DNA of 64,000 bases from NCBI GenBank assembly GCA_946811185.2, contig OX328101.1, positions 34,146,122-34,210,121 of the forward strand. Direction: 5' to 3'. The DNA comes from Hippopus hippopus. Taxonomy: Eukaryota > Mollusca > Bivalvia > Cardiida > Cardiidae. The notes beneath the pieces were generated by a model. The model searched no databases. It was not told the origin of the DNA and worked only from the letters and a program-made list of their open reading frames with translations. A program made the translations under genes and the position numbers. Below, one piece after another: positions 23,878 through 34,700 of the stretch; the stretch's first letter is position 1; each line of letters begins with the position of its first letter.

Positions 23878-23990
23878 CTGTAGGCTGTTAAACGCGACTC
23901 AGGGATCTTTTGCGGACAGTTTAGATCAAAATCAGACTGCTCAGAACGTTAAAACTCGGGAGTGTATGGTAAAAGATTAAACCGGTACTC
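23878..23990 (+). mobile_element. G2 left half fused to an H1 end
   Basis: TAGGCTGTTAAACGCGACTC to TCAGAACGTT, and then GTTAAAACTCGGGAG from H1. Confidence 0.6.
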
Positions 23991-24074
23991 CAAAAGCTTC
24001 GAATTTTCTGCTGAATTCAGCCACCTGGTGATATTTCGGTATCAAGAATTTAAGAAAAAAATCGATGTTTAGAG

Positions 24075-24262
24075 TCGATCAGATCCAAGATCAGTCTGCT
24101 TGTTTTGTGCAGCCTGTTATTAATCTACACTGTCAGCAAAATTGAATTTGGACGAATTAGGTTTCAAGATTAGACTGCTTTTTGTGAAGTTTATTACTGG
24201 TCTACATTGTCAGCTAAAAGTGCACTTAGTCGCACAAACGGTCGAACAGCAAGGATCAGAAT
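24075..24262 (-). mobile_element. G2-related repeat
   Basis: The GATC-rich hairpin at 24080-24130 is followed by the reverse of the repeat at 30-245, ending in GTCGAACAGCAAGGATCAG. Confidence 0.55.
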
Positions 24263-24364
24263 TTTAATCTAAGAGCATCAAAACTCAACCCTTAAACCGA
24301 AGAATGAATGAAGTATGAACCGTCAAACAAAGCCCAAATATAGCAATGTTCTTTCCAAAGAAAA

Positions 24365-24460
24365 ATCTCGCAGTATCTGATGCTGTAAGTCTAAGATTAT
24401 GTGTAGTCTGATACTGATCTACAGGGGCTACAATGGCTTTTAGCAGACAAAGAGTTAAGG
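24365..24460. mobile_element. G2 fragment
   Basis: AGTCTGATACTGATCTACA and a worn second arm. Confidence 0.4.
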
Positions 24461-24753
24461 TGGAAACCCGAAAACAAAAAGTCGGTCTAGGCAGGGATTG
24501 TAAATTTGAAGCAGGGCTACTGTTATCCTGTTACGTAATGTTACGTTATTCTTACCTTTTGCAGCTGCGGACTATCGATTATGAATAGATTGTACGCGGT
24601 TTATATTTGCCAAACTCCGGAAAATCCCGAACCTTTACGTATAATATCGGTTATTTTCATCGATTTGTTGATATGCGAGATTGCTGATAAAGCATGTCCG
24701 TGAAGGTTGGCTATGTGTTACTAACCAGCATTTAAACCCTTTCTTCAATGTTT

Positions 24754-25206
24754 TCAAAAGCCTTCTATATGATGTGACAGGTCAAGGACCGGTTTGAAAA
24801 TGGCAAGGAAACATGAATTTATAAACTGTCGCCAGAAAAATACTTTTGATACGGCATTAATATCTAAGAATGGAAAAAATGGCTGAAGAATGGAAAAAAT
24901 AGCAAACGTACATTTTCTAATTTCAAATCTTAATCTTAGTGATTGTAAATCCATGGAAATAATCTCATAAAAATCAAATTCTATTCTTTTATTAGATCTA
25001 TAAGATACATAGTAAAAAATCTTAGGGATTCTGTCATGATCAAACAACCCGGGTAAAAATTCGAGTTCATAATCATGTGGATACATGTTAATCATAAACA
25101 CAGCAGGGGGTCCGTTTGTCAATATAACATTACGTAACACAGCAAAGATACCCGGGCGGCTTATCTTACAGTTAGACTCGGCCATCATCGGCAAAATCCG
25201 GCACAA
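24754..25206 (-). other. Unrecognised 150-codon open frame
   Basis: This is the longest open frame outside the named genes and the mariner. Its first 55 codons look protein-like (ILTNGPPAVFMINMYPHDYE), and the rest is AT-driven. No known family, splice partner or poly(A) signal is seen, and it could be chance. A CpG-containing patch surrounds its start. Confidence 0.25.
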
Positions 25207-25258
25207 TCTGAGCGATTACGGAAAAAGAAAAAAATAGGATAGGGGCATTAAAAAACTG

Positions 25259-25570
25259 TAAAAAGGACCAAAAGTTTATTTTTTTTAAATGACTCAAACT
25301 TATACCAATTTAAAGAGCAATGAATAAGCTTTATGACCTCACTTGAGATAATTTTGACTTTTCAACAAAAAAAGAGGAAATTCAACAAATATGTCAGTTT
25401 TTATCTTCGGAAAAAGTATTTTTCCTCTTTATTCTATATAAACCATACCTATAATTTTAAAGTTAAAAAAGGACCAAAAGTTTCATTTACGAAATTTGTA
25501 AAACTTAGTTCATTTGAAAGAGAATAAATTGAATTTTCTTACCTCACTTGAGATAATTTTCGATTCTGAA
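25259..25570. repeat. Local direct duplication, period about 207 bp
   Basis: AAAGGACCAAAAGTTT and CCTCACTTGAGATAATTTT occur at 25261/25337 and again at 25468/25543. Confidence 0.8.
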
Positions 25571-25682
25571 AATTGATGAAGTTATAAGCGTTTATCTACC
25601 AAGGCCCTTCATAATTCTATGTAAAAAAAATACAGGTAAAATGGGCTGATACCGATTTTTACATGTCCGCGAAAGTTGGCTA

Positions 25683-26043
25683 TGATGCTCCATCACATAC
25701 ATCTGAGCAATTTTTGAAGTCGGAGAAGGTTACCGTCTTGCCACACCCACCATACTCTCCAGATCTAGCCCCATGCGACTTTTTCCTTTTTCCAAAACTT
25801 AAAAAGTTATTATTTGGTCGTCGTTACAAGTCCCGACAAGCCCTTGGCTCAGCCATCAGTCAGTGCCTCAGAGGTCTACCTAAATCAGCATACCGTGACG
25901 CATTTCAGAAATGGATTCAGAGATTGAAATTATGTATTTCAAACCGCGGAGAATACTTTGAAGGGATGTAATGTTCATTTCACTATTTGAGTCGAATGCT
26001 TTTGAGATATCGTACAATACACATTACATATCGAACAACCCTC
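25683..26043 (+). pseudogene. 3' fragment of the same mariner
   Basis: The last roughly 100 codons and the right inverted repeat of the element at 35126 are present at very high identity. The match begins inside the HDNAPSH codons. Nine bases (three codons after TSE) are missing. The third catalytic Asp is intact (SPDLAPCDFF). There is no 5' two-thirds and no left end. Confidence 0.9.
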
Positions 26044-26159
26044 ATATACCTAAATGACTTCATCGGACATAAAGAAAAAGTAGCTGCAAACGACATTTTT
26101 ATTACAGCTTTGCCCTTATGTTGATTGTGGTCTAAGAAAGCATAACGGGAACGGGAGAT

Positions 26160-26405
26160 CGTTTATTACCGGCTTTTCCTTTCCATACAATGGTCGAGTC
26201 CAATTCTTCAGTGTCGTGAAAACACGGGATGGTTTGGTAAAGGGTAGCCTGGGTTCCGTCCGATCATTTTTTTCCTTTTTTATATTCTGCTATTACTTTG
26301 TCAAAAAAAAAAGGCGTCATTTTGGTGAAAAAAAAAAAAAAAAAGTCCAAATATAAAAAGGGGGAAAAAATGATCGCACTGTAACCCAGGCTGTGTAAAG
26401 GGTTA
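26160..26405 (-). mobile_element. H1 remnant interrupted by a foldback element
   Basis: The right arm runs to GGTAAAGGGT at 26247. A 145-bp foldback follows, then TGTAAAGGGTTA again. Confidence 0.55.
26250..26394. mobile_element. Small foldback element inside an H1 copy
   Basis: The ends AGCCTGGGTT and AACCCAGGCT are inverted repeats. They are followed inward by GATCATTTTTTTCC and its worn complement, so most of the element can fold into one long stem. Confidence 0.65.
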
Positions 26406-26630
26406 GGTGTCAAAAATTTGTCACACTTAATAGTAAAATGGTTGATCGAAAAAATTTTATCTGAGAAAGTTAATTGACCGTGTGATCAATACTGCAGCAA
26501 ATCTAACGATTGCCAAGTGCAAGGAAAACGTATACGATAGTTACTGCAACTAAAAACTTGTATTGTCCTTGCCTATTTTCCGTCTTTCGTTTTTTTTTCC
26601 CTCATGGTATGGCATTTGATTATTAGATCT

Positions 26631-26880
26631 ATCTCTTTACAAAACGACCAAATTTTGGACTGGACCAAAATCAAAGCATTTACAAGTATGCCTACATACA
26701 CGACCAACTACATTTGCTCAAATGATATTTTTTTCTTTCTTTTTTTTCTTTGATATGGTAGAATCAATGTGGGAAAAAGAAGCAAAGGCTGGTTACCATT
26801 ATTTTCTCATTGTCCAACGATGTTTTCAAAAGCCTTCTCTTTCATATTCATTAAAACTGGGGATCGTGAGTTTAAGGGTC
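26631..26880 (-). mobile_element. H1 hairpin element, worn
   Basis: GCTGGTTACC is retained and the second stem has drifted. Confidence 0.65.
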
Positions 26881-27375
26881 AGTACACATGATGATTATCC
26901 GTGACGACCTATTAATTTGTTAAAATGAATCTGCGTGATGCCAAATGCTTGTGCATAAATTAAATAAAATCTATCTTAAATTTCCTACTCTTAGCAATAA
27001 TGATATGCTAATACATGTATTGCATTAACACATCGATTGCAAGAACACTGCAGAGCATGTTGCGTTTTCTCTTACACACACAACGCACAGAAATGTATTC
27101 CTAAAGAAATAAGTGTTCGAAATTCCGCTTTATCGGCCCAAAGGAACTATATCAAAAATAGTTGAATCATATTGTTTTGTCTTTATTCACTATCGTTATA
27201 TGCCGACCAATTAACGAGTTTTCTTTTTCATTTGTACCCGATTTATCACACTTGCAATTAACATCAACACAATCTGTTAAGAAACAATTTTATTCTTATA
27301 ATTCATACACAAATTGATATGTTTTATTAACCACTAAAACATTTATCAGAAGTTGATAAGAACTGAAAAATTCGA

Positions 27376-27485
27376 GGTGGGACGTTTTGACCAAATAATG
27401 GGAATAGTGGGATGTTTTAACCAAATTGAGGGGACGTTTTAACCAAAAGTGGGACGTTTTGACTGTGGGACGTTTTGACTGTAAA
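27376..27485. repeat. Short tandem array of GTGGGACGTTTTGAC
   Basis: About five imperfect copies, some spaced by CAAATAATGGGAA-like inserts. Confidence 0.8.
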
Positions 27486-27548
27486 CCGATAAAGTATCTA
27501 GGAAAGTAAAATAAAATATACAATGATTTTGGTTTATCTATCTTAAAA

Positions 27549-27950
27549 ACCTTAAAATTGAATAATATATACCATCAATTAAAGAAGTATTTAGCACAGC
27601 ACAAAAAATATCTTGCAATAAAAACTAGTATTAGACATCGAATTAAGTTTAAGACAGTGTCCGCGTTTTCCCTCTATGTCTCATATCGTACTCGTTTTTC
27701 CTCTTTGTCTGTATTGTCCGGACACATCTATCTCAAAAAACTTAAAATTATATTTATATATCTTCAATATCAAAGTATTTAGCAAAGGAATACAAAAAGA
27801 AGATGTAAGTTTTATAAAAAAAAACAACTAATATTAAACACCAAATTAAGTGCAAGACGGGGTCCGCTTTTTCCCTCTTTGTTTCATATCGTCCGCGTTT
27901 TTCCTTTTTGTTAATATTGTCCGCTTAACGCGTCCGCGTTTTAGTCACAC
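27549..27950. repeat. Tandem duplication of about 190 bp, CpG-richer ends
   Basis: Each unit runs from CTTAAAATT through AAGTATTTAGCA to GTCCGCGTTTT-type blocks. GTCCGC recurs several times at the ends. Confidence 0.75.
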
Positions 27951-27999
27951 CCCCAGTTCTTTGATCCTTAGCTACAGCAAGGGAGATAAATACGGCTCA

Positions 28000-29180
28000 G
28001 GTTAGCCTTTAAGAAGTTGCTGTCTGCTTTAAAGCATTGCTAAAAGCTGTAAAGACCTTTTGTACAATGTTTTGTCACTGATGGGGCTTTTAGGTATCTT
28101 AAAATTCAAGACACCATGCACAAATCTGTTAGAATATGCCTATTTCTGGAGAGAATAGCATTTGTCATTAGATTTCGTCCAGTTTCTAAATTGCTCTCAA
28201 AATTTCAGTCGCAAAACTCATCGAACATAGTTGATAAATCACAGAACGTGGACAAATATGTAGCATGTTAGTATAGTGCTGATTTTTAATCACAGATAAT
28301 GGATAGTATACCATGGATTAAGCTAGGGTAACCCCTCTTGGAACCTTTAGTCGGTAAAATTGGCAGTAGATATTGATTTATTTAATGGTTCCAATAATTT
28401 CATGATAGCTTTATATCATGATTTATTCATGCACACCTTTGATGTACTGGAAAGATGTTGAGCATCAAGAAGCTTTATCTTTCCCCATGTCTTCTTTCTT
28501 AGATCTGATGTTGTCCGCTTTAGGTATCCACCTTCTTATTTAGTGTCAAGAATTTCAAAACTGTAGCATTAATTCATTGCAGAATTCGACATTAAGGCAC
28601 GTCCAAATGATATTGTCTAGCAAACAATCAACTCAGGCTAGTAGAGACTGTGTCCAGCTAACCTGAATGGTCTAGTGCAAAAATGGAGACAATTAGCTTA
28701 AGTATTAATTTCATGCTACGCATAACTGACAAACATCTACATTACATGCCATTTGCCAAAAAAGATCGCTTACCTAACTTGAGATTTTGTTCAACCAGCG
28801 ATAATTAATTGTTAAGTTCTAAATTTTTAAAAGGAAGCCAGTCGCACATGCACAGTAGTCCATATACATGTATATCTTTACTGGTTAAACCAAATTTAAC
28901 AAAAAATAGAGTTAGACTCGGTAGACCGGAGTCCACAGGATTTCTCTATTTTGTCGTCAAGGATATAAGTCATAAATTTTATCGTGATTGTTATCATTTA
29001 GCGCGAGTATTTGATCTTTTAGCAAGAATTTCTTATGTCTAGCTCTTTTCTTTTTTTGAATACCGTAGTTTCATTTTGACGACAACCGGAAATGAGTTGT
29101 CCAGATGTTTACATAAACAACAGAGCAGACGACCGGGAAATATGGCAAGCTTGTAGAATTTCAAAATAACAATTGATCCA
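28000..29180. other. Stretch with no identifiable feature
   Basis: No repeats of the named families. A small CpG-containing patch near 29080-29130 with CCGGAAATG could be a promoter of either direction. Confidence 0.35.
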
Positions 29181-29184
29181 TTAC

Positions 29185-29233
29185 CTTCCCCTGGGTGGCA
29201 TTTTTCAAATACAGACTTATCAGATTTAGGCAT
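29185..29233 (-). CDS. Candidate first coding exon (MPKSDKSVFEKCHPGE)
   Basis: An ATG in context CAGAATGCC opens 16 codons ending at a good donor, GGGAAG before GTAATGG, phase 1. That phase fits the exon at 21138. A rival start with the same phase is MAESN at 25170-25185 (donor CTAACT before GTAAGA). The product is not recognised. Confidence 0.25.
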
Positions 29234-29944
29234 TCTGGGTACAGAACCTGACTACTTTTCAAAACAACAACTGTTACTTTTAATTTCGAAATACAACAAA
29301 TGTTTACTCAATAAAAGGCCACCTAGTACAATTCATTCAGCTATGGTCAGTTAGCATATGACCTATGCACTGGTCATTTATAAAAACAGCCTCTACAGGC
29401 ATGGGTAAAAGCTTCTGTACAAGCCCAGACACTTCTTATTAATAGGTCTGTAGAAAAACCCTACACGAATCCTCGTTTCCCTAAAGTCTAGATTTAGAAA
29501 CTGTATTAAAGATGTGCAGTAAAACAGTAGTCTGTGTAAAAACTATTTTTCCCTTTTGAAATAGTTAATTTTTTTGAGAAATTTGGAGCAAAAAACAGGC
29601 TACATTTTTCCATGGATGTATTGTTTATAGCCATTTTCTGCATTGCTACTTTATTAGGGGCGAGTTTTAGTTTACACACCGCGCATTAATATTTATCCTG
29701 TACAGGGTAGTGATGTGTCATAGCAGACAGGTCAAATTTTCAAAGAATATGACATGCACAGACAACAAGGGGAGGAACAGAGTCATGAAATGAAGCTTAA
29801 AAAAAGAATCAAAAGTAGACCTAGATGAATAGAATTAGACATAGATCGCAGAAAAAAGATAATTTCAGACTCAATTCGTGCCCTTGGTTTGTTTGATTCA
29901 GAGGAAAATGCCATGTTTTCATTGTGGACAGTTTAAAAAACGGA

Positions 29945-30093
29945 AGATCTGCTGAAGGATCTGATAACATTATATCACAATATTTTTATCCTTTAAAAAT
30001 AAAATTCTGTTATTTGAGCCGCAGTTAGACTAATATGTTGTCTGTGATGGCTTTCAAAATGTACAAGTCTAAATTGTTGTCCTCTGGTAAAGA
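29945..30093 (+). mobile_element. H1 fragment, right arm
   Basis: TTTGAGCCGCA-like and GTCCTCTGGTAAAGA blocks are present, but no hairpin. Confidence 0.5.
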
Positions 30094-30300
30094 AATCGTA
30101 ATTGAAACAATTAACAGGGGTACATTCATTGATCATTACTTATCGTGACCAGAGAAATAACATAGATTTTGATATATTTTATACTTTTCTTCATTTTGCA
30201 AAATGGTCTAGTAGAAATCTGAAGTGGTCTAGTAAAAATTGCAAATTACTGGTCCACTGGTCTATTTAAAAAAAAATGTTAATGTAGAACCCTGCATTGT

Positions 30301-30496
30301 TTAAAAAAAATTTTGGACTTGACCAAATTCCAAGCAATTGAATGTAGCTCAGCCGATGATTTCAACCTTTGATAAATTATAAACCATTGTGGGAAAAGGA
30401 AAAAATGCTGGTTACTAGTATTTTCTGTTTTCCCTGTATGTTTTCAAAAGCCTTCTTCAGGGTCTTAAAGCCTCAGGAGGGTTTGTTAAAGTTTTA
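30301..30496 (-). mobile_element. H1 hairpin element
   Basis: TTAA ends. The centre is GCTGGTTACTAGT. Confidence 0.7.
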
Positions 30497-30542
30497 ATTT
30501 TGGTGGACTTCTGCAATTTGATCTCTAGTATGGAAATGAATC

Positions 30543-30695
30543 TTATACCATACAATCCAGCGTTTTAATGGTCTTTGGGAAGAAGGCTTTTGAAAACATT
30601 GTAGAAAAAGAATAAAATGCTGGTAAGTTAACCAGCATTTTTCTCCAATATGCACAGTGTTATCTGCGCCTTCAAAGACCAGTTTCTATAGCTCA
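30543..30695 (+). mobile_element. H1 hairpin element, 3' truncated
   Basis: The centre has an extra GTTA (GCTGGTAAGTTAACCAGC). Confidence 0.65.
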
Positions 30696-31225
30696 TATAA
30701 GAAATTTATTCCTATCTAAGACTATACCATAGACCTACTGACCAGTAACATGTCATTTTCTGGAACATCCTTCTCTAAAAATTAAATTCTTATTTAAAAA
30801 ATAGAAAAGAAAAAAGAAAGTTTTAAAATTGATTATGAATAAATTTATTGCAATAACAATAGTCTAAGACTAGAGAAATGGGCCATTTTGGACCAGGCTG
30901 TATTGGAAGGCATATTTTGATACCTGTATTGAAAGTGGTGTCAAGTGTATGCTGGACAGATTGAGATGAAAAAATTTCTGTAGCCCTTTCTGTTGCCATA
31001 ATATTTTGCAGAACAGCTCTGGCAATGATGCCATTTTATTCAAAACAGCAATATATTCTGCAAGGCAAGAGTAGATACTTTGTTTTGGGACTTTTCCATT
31101 GTTTAATTTTTACGCAGGACTGTCATGCATTGGGTCTAAATTTATGCGGGATCTGGAAAAATAAAGCATGAATCCAGCAATCGGCAGAATAGACACTGAA
31201 GACAATCCTTTTACTTGAGAAACAG

Positions 31226-31454
31226 TTAACCCTATACCACATAACCCTGAGTTTTAACGACCTTGATGTATAAGCCTTTTGAAAACATTGTGGGAGAAGG
31301 AGAAAATGCTGGTAACCAGCATTTTCTCCTTTTCTCACAATGTTTTCTATTTGTCTGAAGCTAAACTCTATTTTTCAACTCATGTGAAATTTGTCAACTG
31401 GGAATGCTTCCAATATCAATTGGTTAAAAAAACTGCCATATGGTAAAGGGTTAA
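31226..31454 (+). mobile_element. H1 hairpin element, well preserved
   Basis: TTAA at both ends and a perfect central palindrome. It lies just upstream of the BORCS5 start exon. Confidence 0.88.
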
Positions 31455-31523
31455 GGTATCACTTCATGCACAGTTAAAGTATTATTTGGAAATACCTTAA
31501 ATTTAGACACGTCTAATTTTTCC

Positions 31524-31548
31524 TTTTTTTTTTTTTTTTTTTTTTTTT
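31524..31548. repeat. T run of 25
   Basis: It lies 25 bp before the acceptor of the BORCS5 start exon and may serve as its pyrimidine tract. Confidence 0.95.
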
Positions 31549-31627
31549 GTAAGCTTTTCCTTGTCTTTTCAGGATAAGATCATATTTGATGAAAATATTA
31601 ATATAATGGTTAGTCAATAAAAAGGAG

Positions 31628-31745
31628 ATGGGTTCCGAGCAGAGCACCCCTCTACCAGCTGGAGCTCCTGGAAGCAACATAAAATCCCAGCGTGATGAGG
31701 ATATACCATACACATCCTACTCGATTAGTAAACCTATAGCTGGAG
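31628..31745 (+). CDS. BORCS5: BORCS5 coding exon 1
   Basis: The exon starts at 31573 after a T-rich acceptor and the ATG is at 31628. It ends at GGAG before GTGTGTG, phase 1. It carries the predicted myristoyl-Gly MGSEQS. The upstream intron contains a run of 25 T at 31524-31548. Confidence 0.88.
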
Positions 31746-34700
31746 GTGTGTGTGACTAATTTTTTTTCTGTCTTACAATTTCTACACCATTAGTAAGCCT
31801 GTAGATGGAGGTGTGTAAAACTGATTAGTACATCATAATGCACAAAACACATAAGCTGCCCTCTGGTAAAAGTGGGTTTAATGCATCTCTGCAATACATG
31901 ATACTAGTAAGTCATCAAATGATTATGGATCCATAAAATCCATTTTGTTGAACAAGCAACTGAATCATGAGGTAGAATGGTCCTTTGACATGCAGAAATT
32001 TTACTAATCGCAAAAATCATCTACTTTTATCACCCTGCACAGGCTGGCATTGGTCAATACTCACTGCAGATGCGTGAAACTCCCTTTTCACAGAGCATGG
32101 CCAAACTGTTTCAGTGACTGGAAAGGTTGAATGAGAGGTAGACTTGAACCAGCTCTTCTGTTAGTCTATAGGCATGCTCACTGGTGTATTTGTCACAGTC
32201 TCATCCCTCAGTTTGGCTGTCATTACTTTAGAACTTTGTACAAGCAAAATGATACAGTTGGATGGTCTCTGTCCATTGGCTTCTTAAAATAGTCTTTAAT
32301 GTTTGATGCGTCATTGAAAAAAAAAGTCATCAAAATATATTATTTTAACTCACCATGCCAAAATGCCACCTTTGACTGACTGACTATTTTCAATGAAAAT
32401 TCATTCAACATAACTGAAGTCTTTAGACCATTTTGAACAAAGTAACCATTTTCTTGCTCTGGCAATGGAAAACTAAGCCCTAAATTCATGTTATGTGTTT
32501 CATTATCTCCATTTTTCAATAGATTCACCCAGAAATTCTCCACGTAACCAAGGTAACAGACCCAGAGCTGCGACAGTTCCAAATTTGAGAGAGCAGCCAC
32601 CAAAAGAAGGAACACCAAAACATGACATTGTTGTTGTAGCAGATGGACATACCATTATCAAAGGTATAGACTCTTTATAAGATGATCCGGTGCTTCACAA
32701 ACCTGGGAAGACAGGTTTTGAAAACATTTTTGGAAAATTAGACGATGCTGATAACCAGCATTGTCTCCTTTACTGAATTGTTTTCTGTCTTACCAGAGAC
32801 AAATCAAATTGTTACAGCTACAATGAATTTTGTGCCTGCAAATTTTTTCAATAAAGACCAGTTAAATGGTTTTATCATCTGTTTAATCCCTTACCACACA
32901 ATTCCAAGTTTTAACGACTCCTTTGGAGAGAGGTTTTGAAAATATTGTGGGAAAATGAGAAAATGCTAGTAACCAGCATTTTCTCCTTTTCCCACAATGT
33001 TTTCTAGCCTTCCCAAAATAAATTTCAATTTTTGAGTTACAATTATTTTGTCATCTGCAAATGCTTCCAATTTGAATAAGTCTAAAAGTTTGTTGTTTGG
33101 TTAAGAGTTTAAACTGTTAAATGTATCTATAATACATGCATTACAAGGCTTGTGATTACTGATGAAGCTAAATAAAAATATTATCTTCTGAAATAAATTT
33201 GTATTAGATGATTTTGCCTAATATGCATGTGTGTATGTAAAAGTTTTGTGACAAAAAGAAATTGCAGTTTCTACCTTGGTCACATAGTTTTCAACCTTGT
33301 CCACAGCAAGAGGTAAAAAGTAATCTGCTAGTGCTAAACAAACAAAGAGTTGCTCTCTTTAAGTATGTGATGTTTCTTCTCTTAAAAGAGTGGCAGGTAA
33401 AAGATACATACCTTCTTTTATTTATTGATAGATCCAACCGTGAAACACTTGGATGGTCCATGAATTAAATGCTTACCAGAGATGGAAAAACATTTCACAG
33501 GGGCTGTAGGAAAAATGGGTTCAAGCCATTCCTGTAAAGCGTTATACAAATCATCATATAACATAGAAAAAAACTCAGAGGCATGAGGTAGATTGGTTCT
33601 TTGACATGCAGAAAATTTACAAATATCTGTTTCGACCCATATCAGCCTGAGCAGACTGCGGGAGCTGACATAGGTTGATACTTTTTGCAGACGCATTTAC
33701 CCTTTACAAAACAATCCGTTTTAACGACCCCGAGGAAGAAACCTTCTGAAAACACTGTGGGAAAAGGAGAAACTGCTGGTAAACAGCATTTTCTCCTTTT
33801 CCCACAATGTTTTCTGTTCTTCCAAAGTCAAGTTTCAATTTTTGAGTCAGATTTTTTTTGTCGTCTGCAAATGCTTTCAATTTGGACTTGTCTAAAATTT
33901 TGTCGTTTGGTAAAGAGTTAAACCACCTTGTCACAGAGCATGGCTCATTTGATTGTATAATAGGTATATTGTAGGATAAAAACACAAGCTCTTACACTCT
34001 TTTTTCACAGACCCAGATCCAGAGCTGACACGACTGAATACAATCCCTGTGTTTTATCCGATAATGAGAGGATCCTTGAATCTACCTGCAAGTTCCAGGG
34101 ATCTAAGTGACCACCTGTTAGACAGACTTGAACCTAAAACCATGCTGCAGCTGTGCCTGAGATATCAGGACCACTTAAAACAGCTGTCAGAGTCAGTGGC
34201 TTTTGACCAAAATGCTTTGTGTATTAGAATAAAAGAGGTAAAGTAGATAAGACCTACTTTTATTTCAATTTCTGTGGGATTTATTAGTGTGTATACGTAG
34301 GTTTTCTCTGACCCTTAATTTCTTTGAATTCGACCCCCATATTTTCTGAATGTCCCCCAAAATTAAGATGTTTGCCTTCTTTAATTCATTTGAAGGATTT
34401 CAAATCCCTCACATGACAAAGGAAGGGAAAACCCTGATACGATAGATTGGGTTTAATCTTTTAGGTATGGAAAATGATTTGGTCAAATTGATTACATGCA
34501 CCTAGCCACACTGATGATGACATCACAGGAATATCAATTAACAAATTTGTTCGACTAAATTTTTGAGAGGGTCACCTTTTCATAATAGACATTTCCCAAG
34601 TTTTCATGTTTTGTTGGTTTTTTGGGTAATGATTTTCCCCTTTTTCCTACCAATATTCATGCTGTTACATAAAGCTTTATTGTAGTAAGTGACTGCTGAG

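Noticed and set aside
33704..33985. Recurring open frames with a peptide like LPNDKILDxSKLKAFADD
   Set aside because: The same peptide appears wherever an H1 right arm is read in one frame. It tracks the repeat, not a gene.
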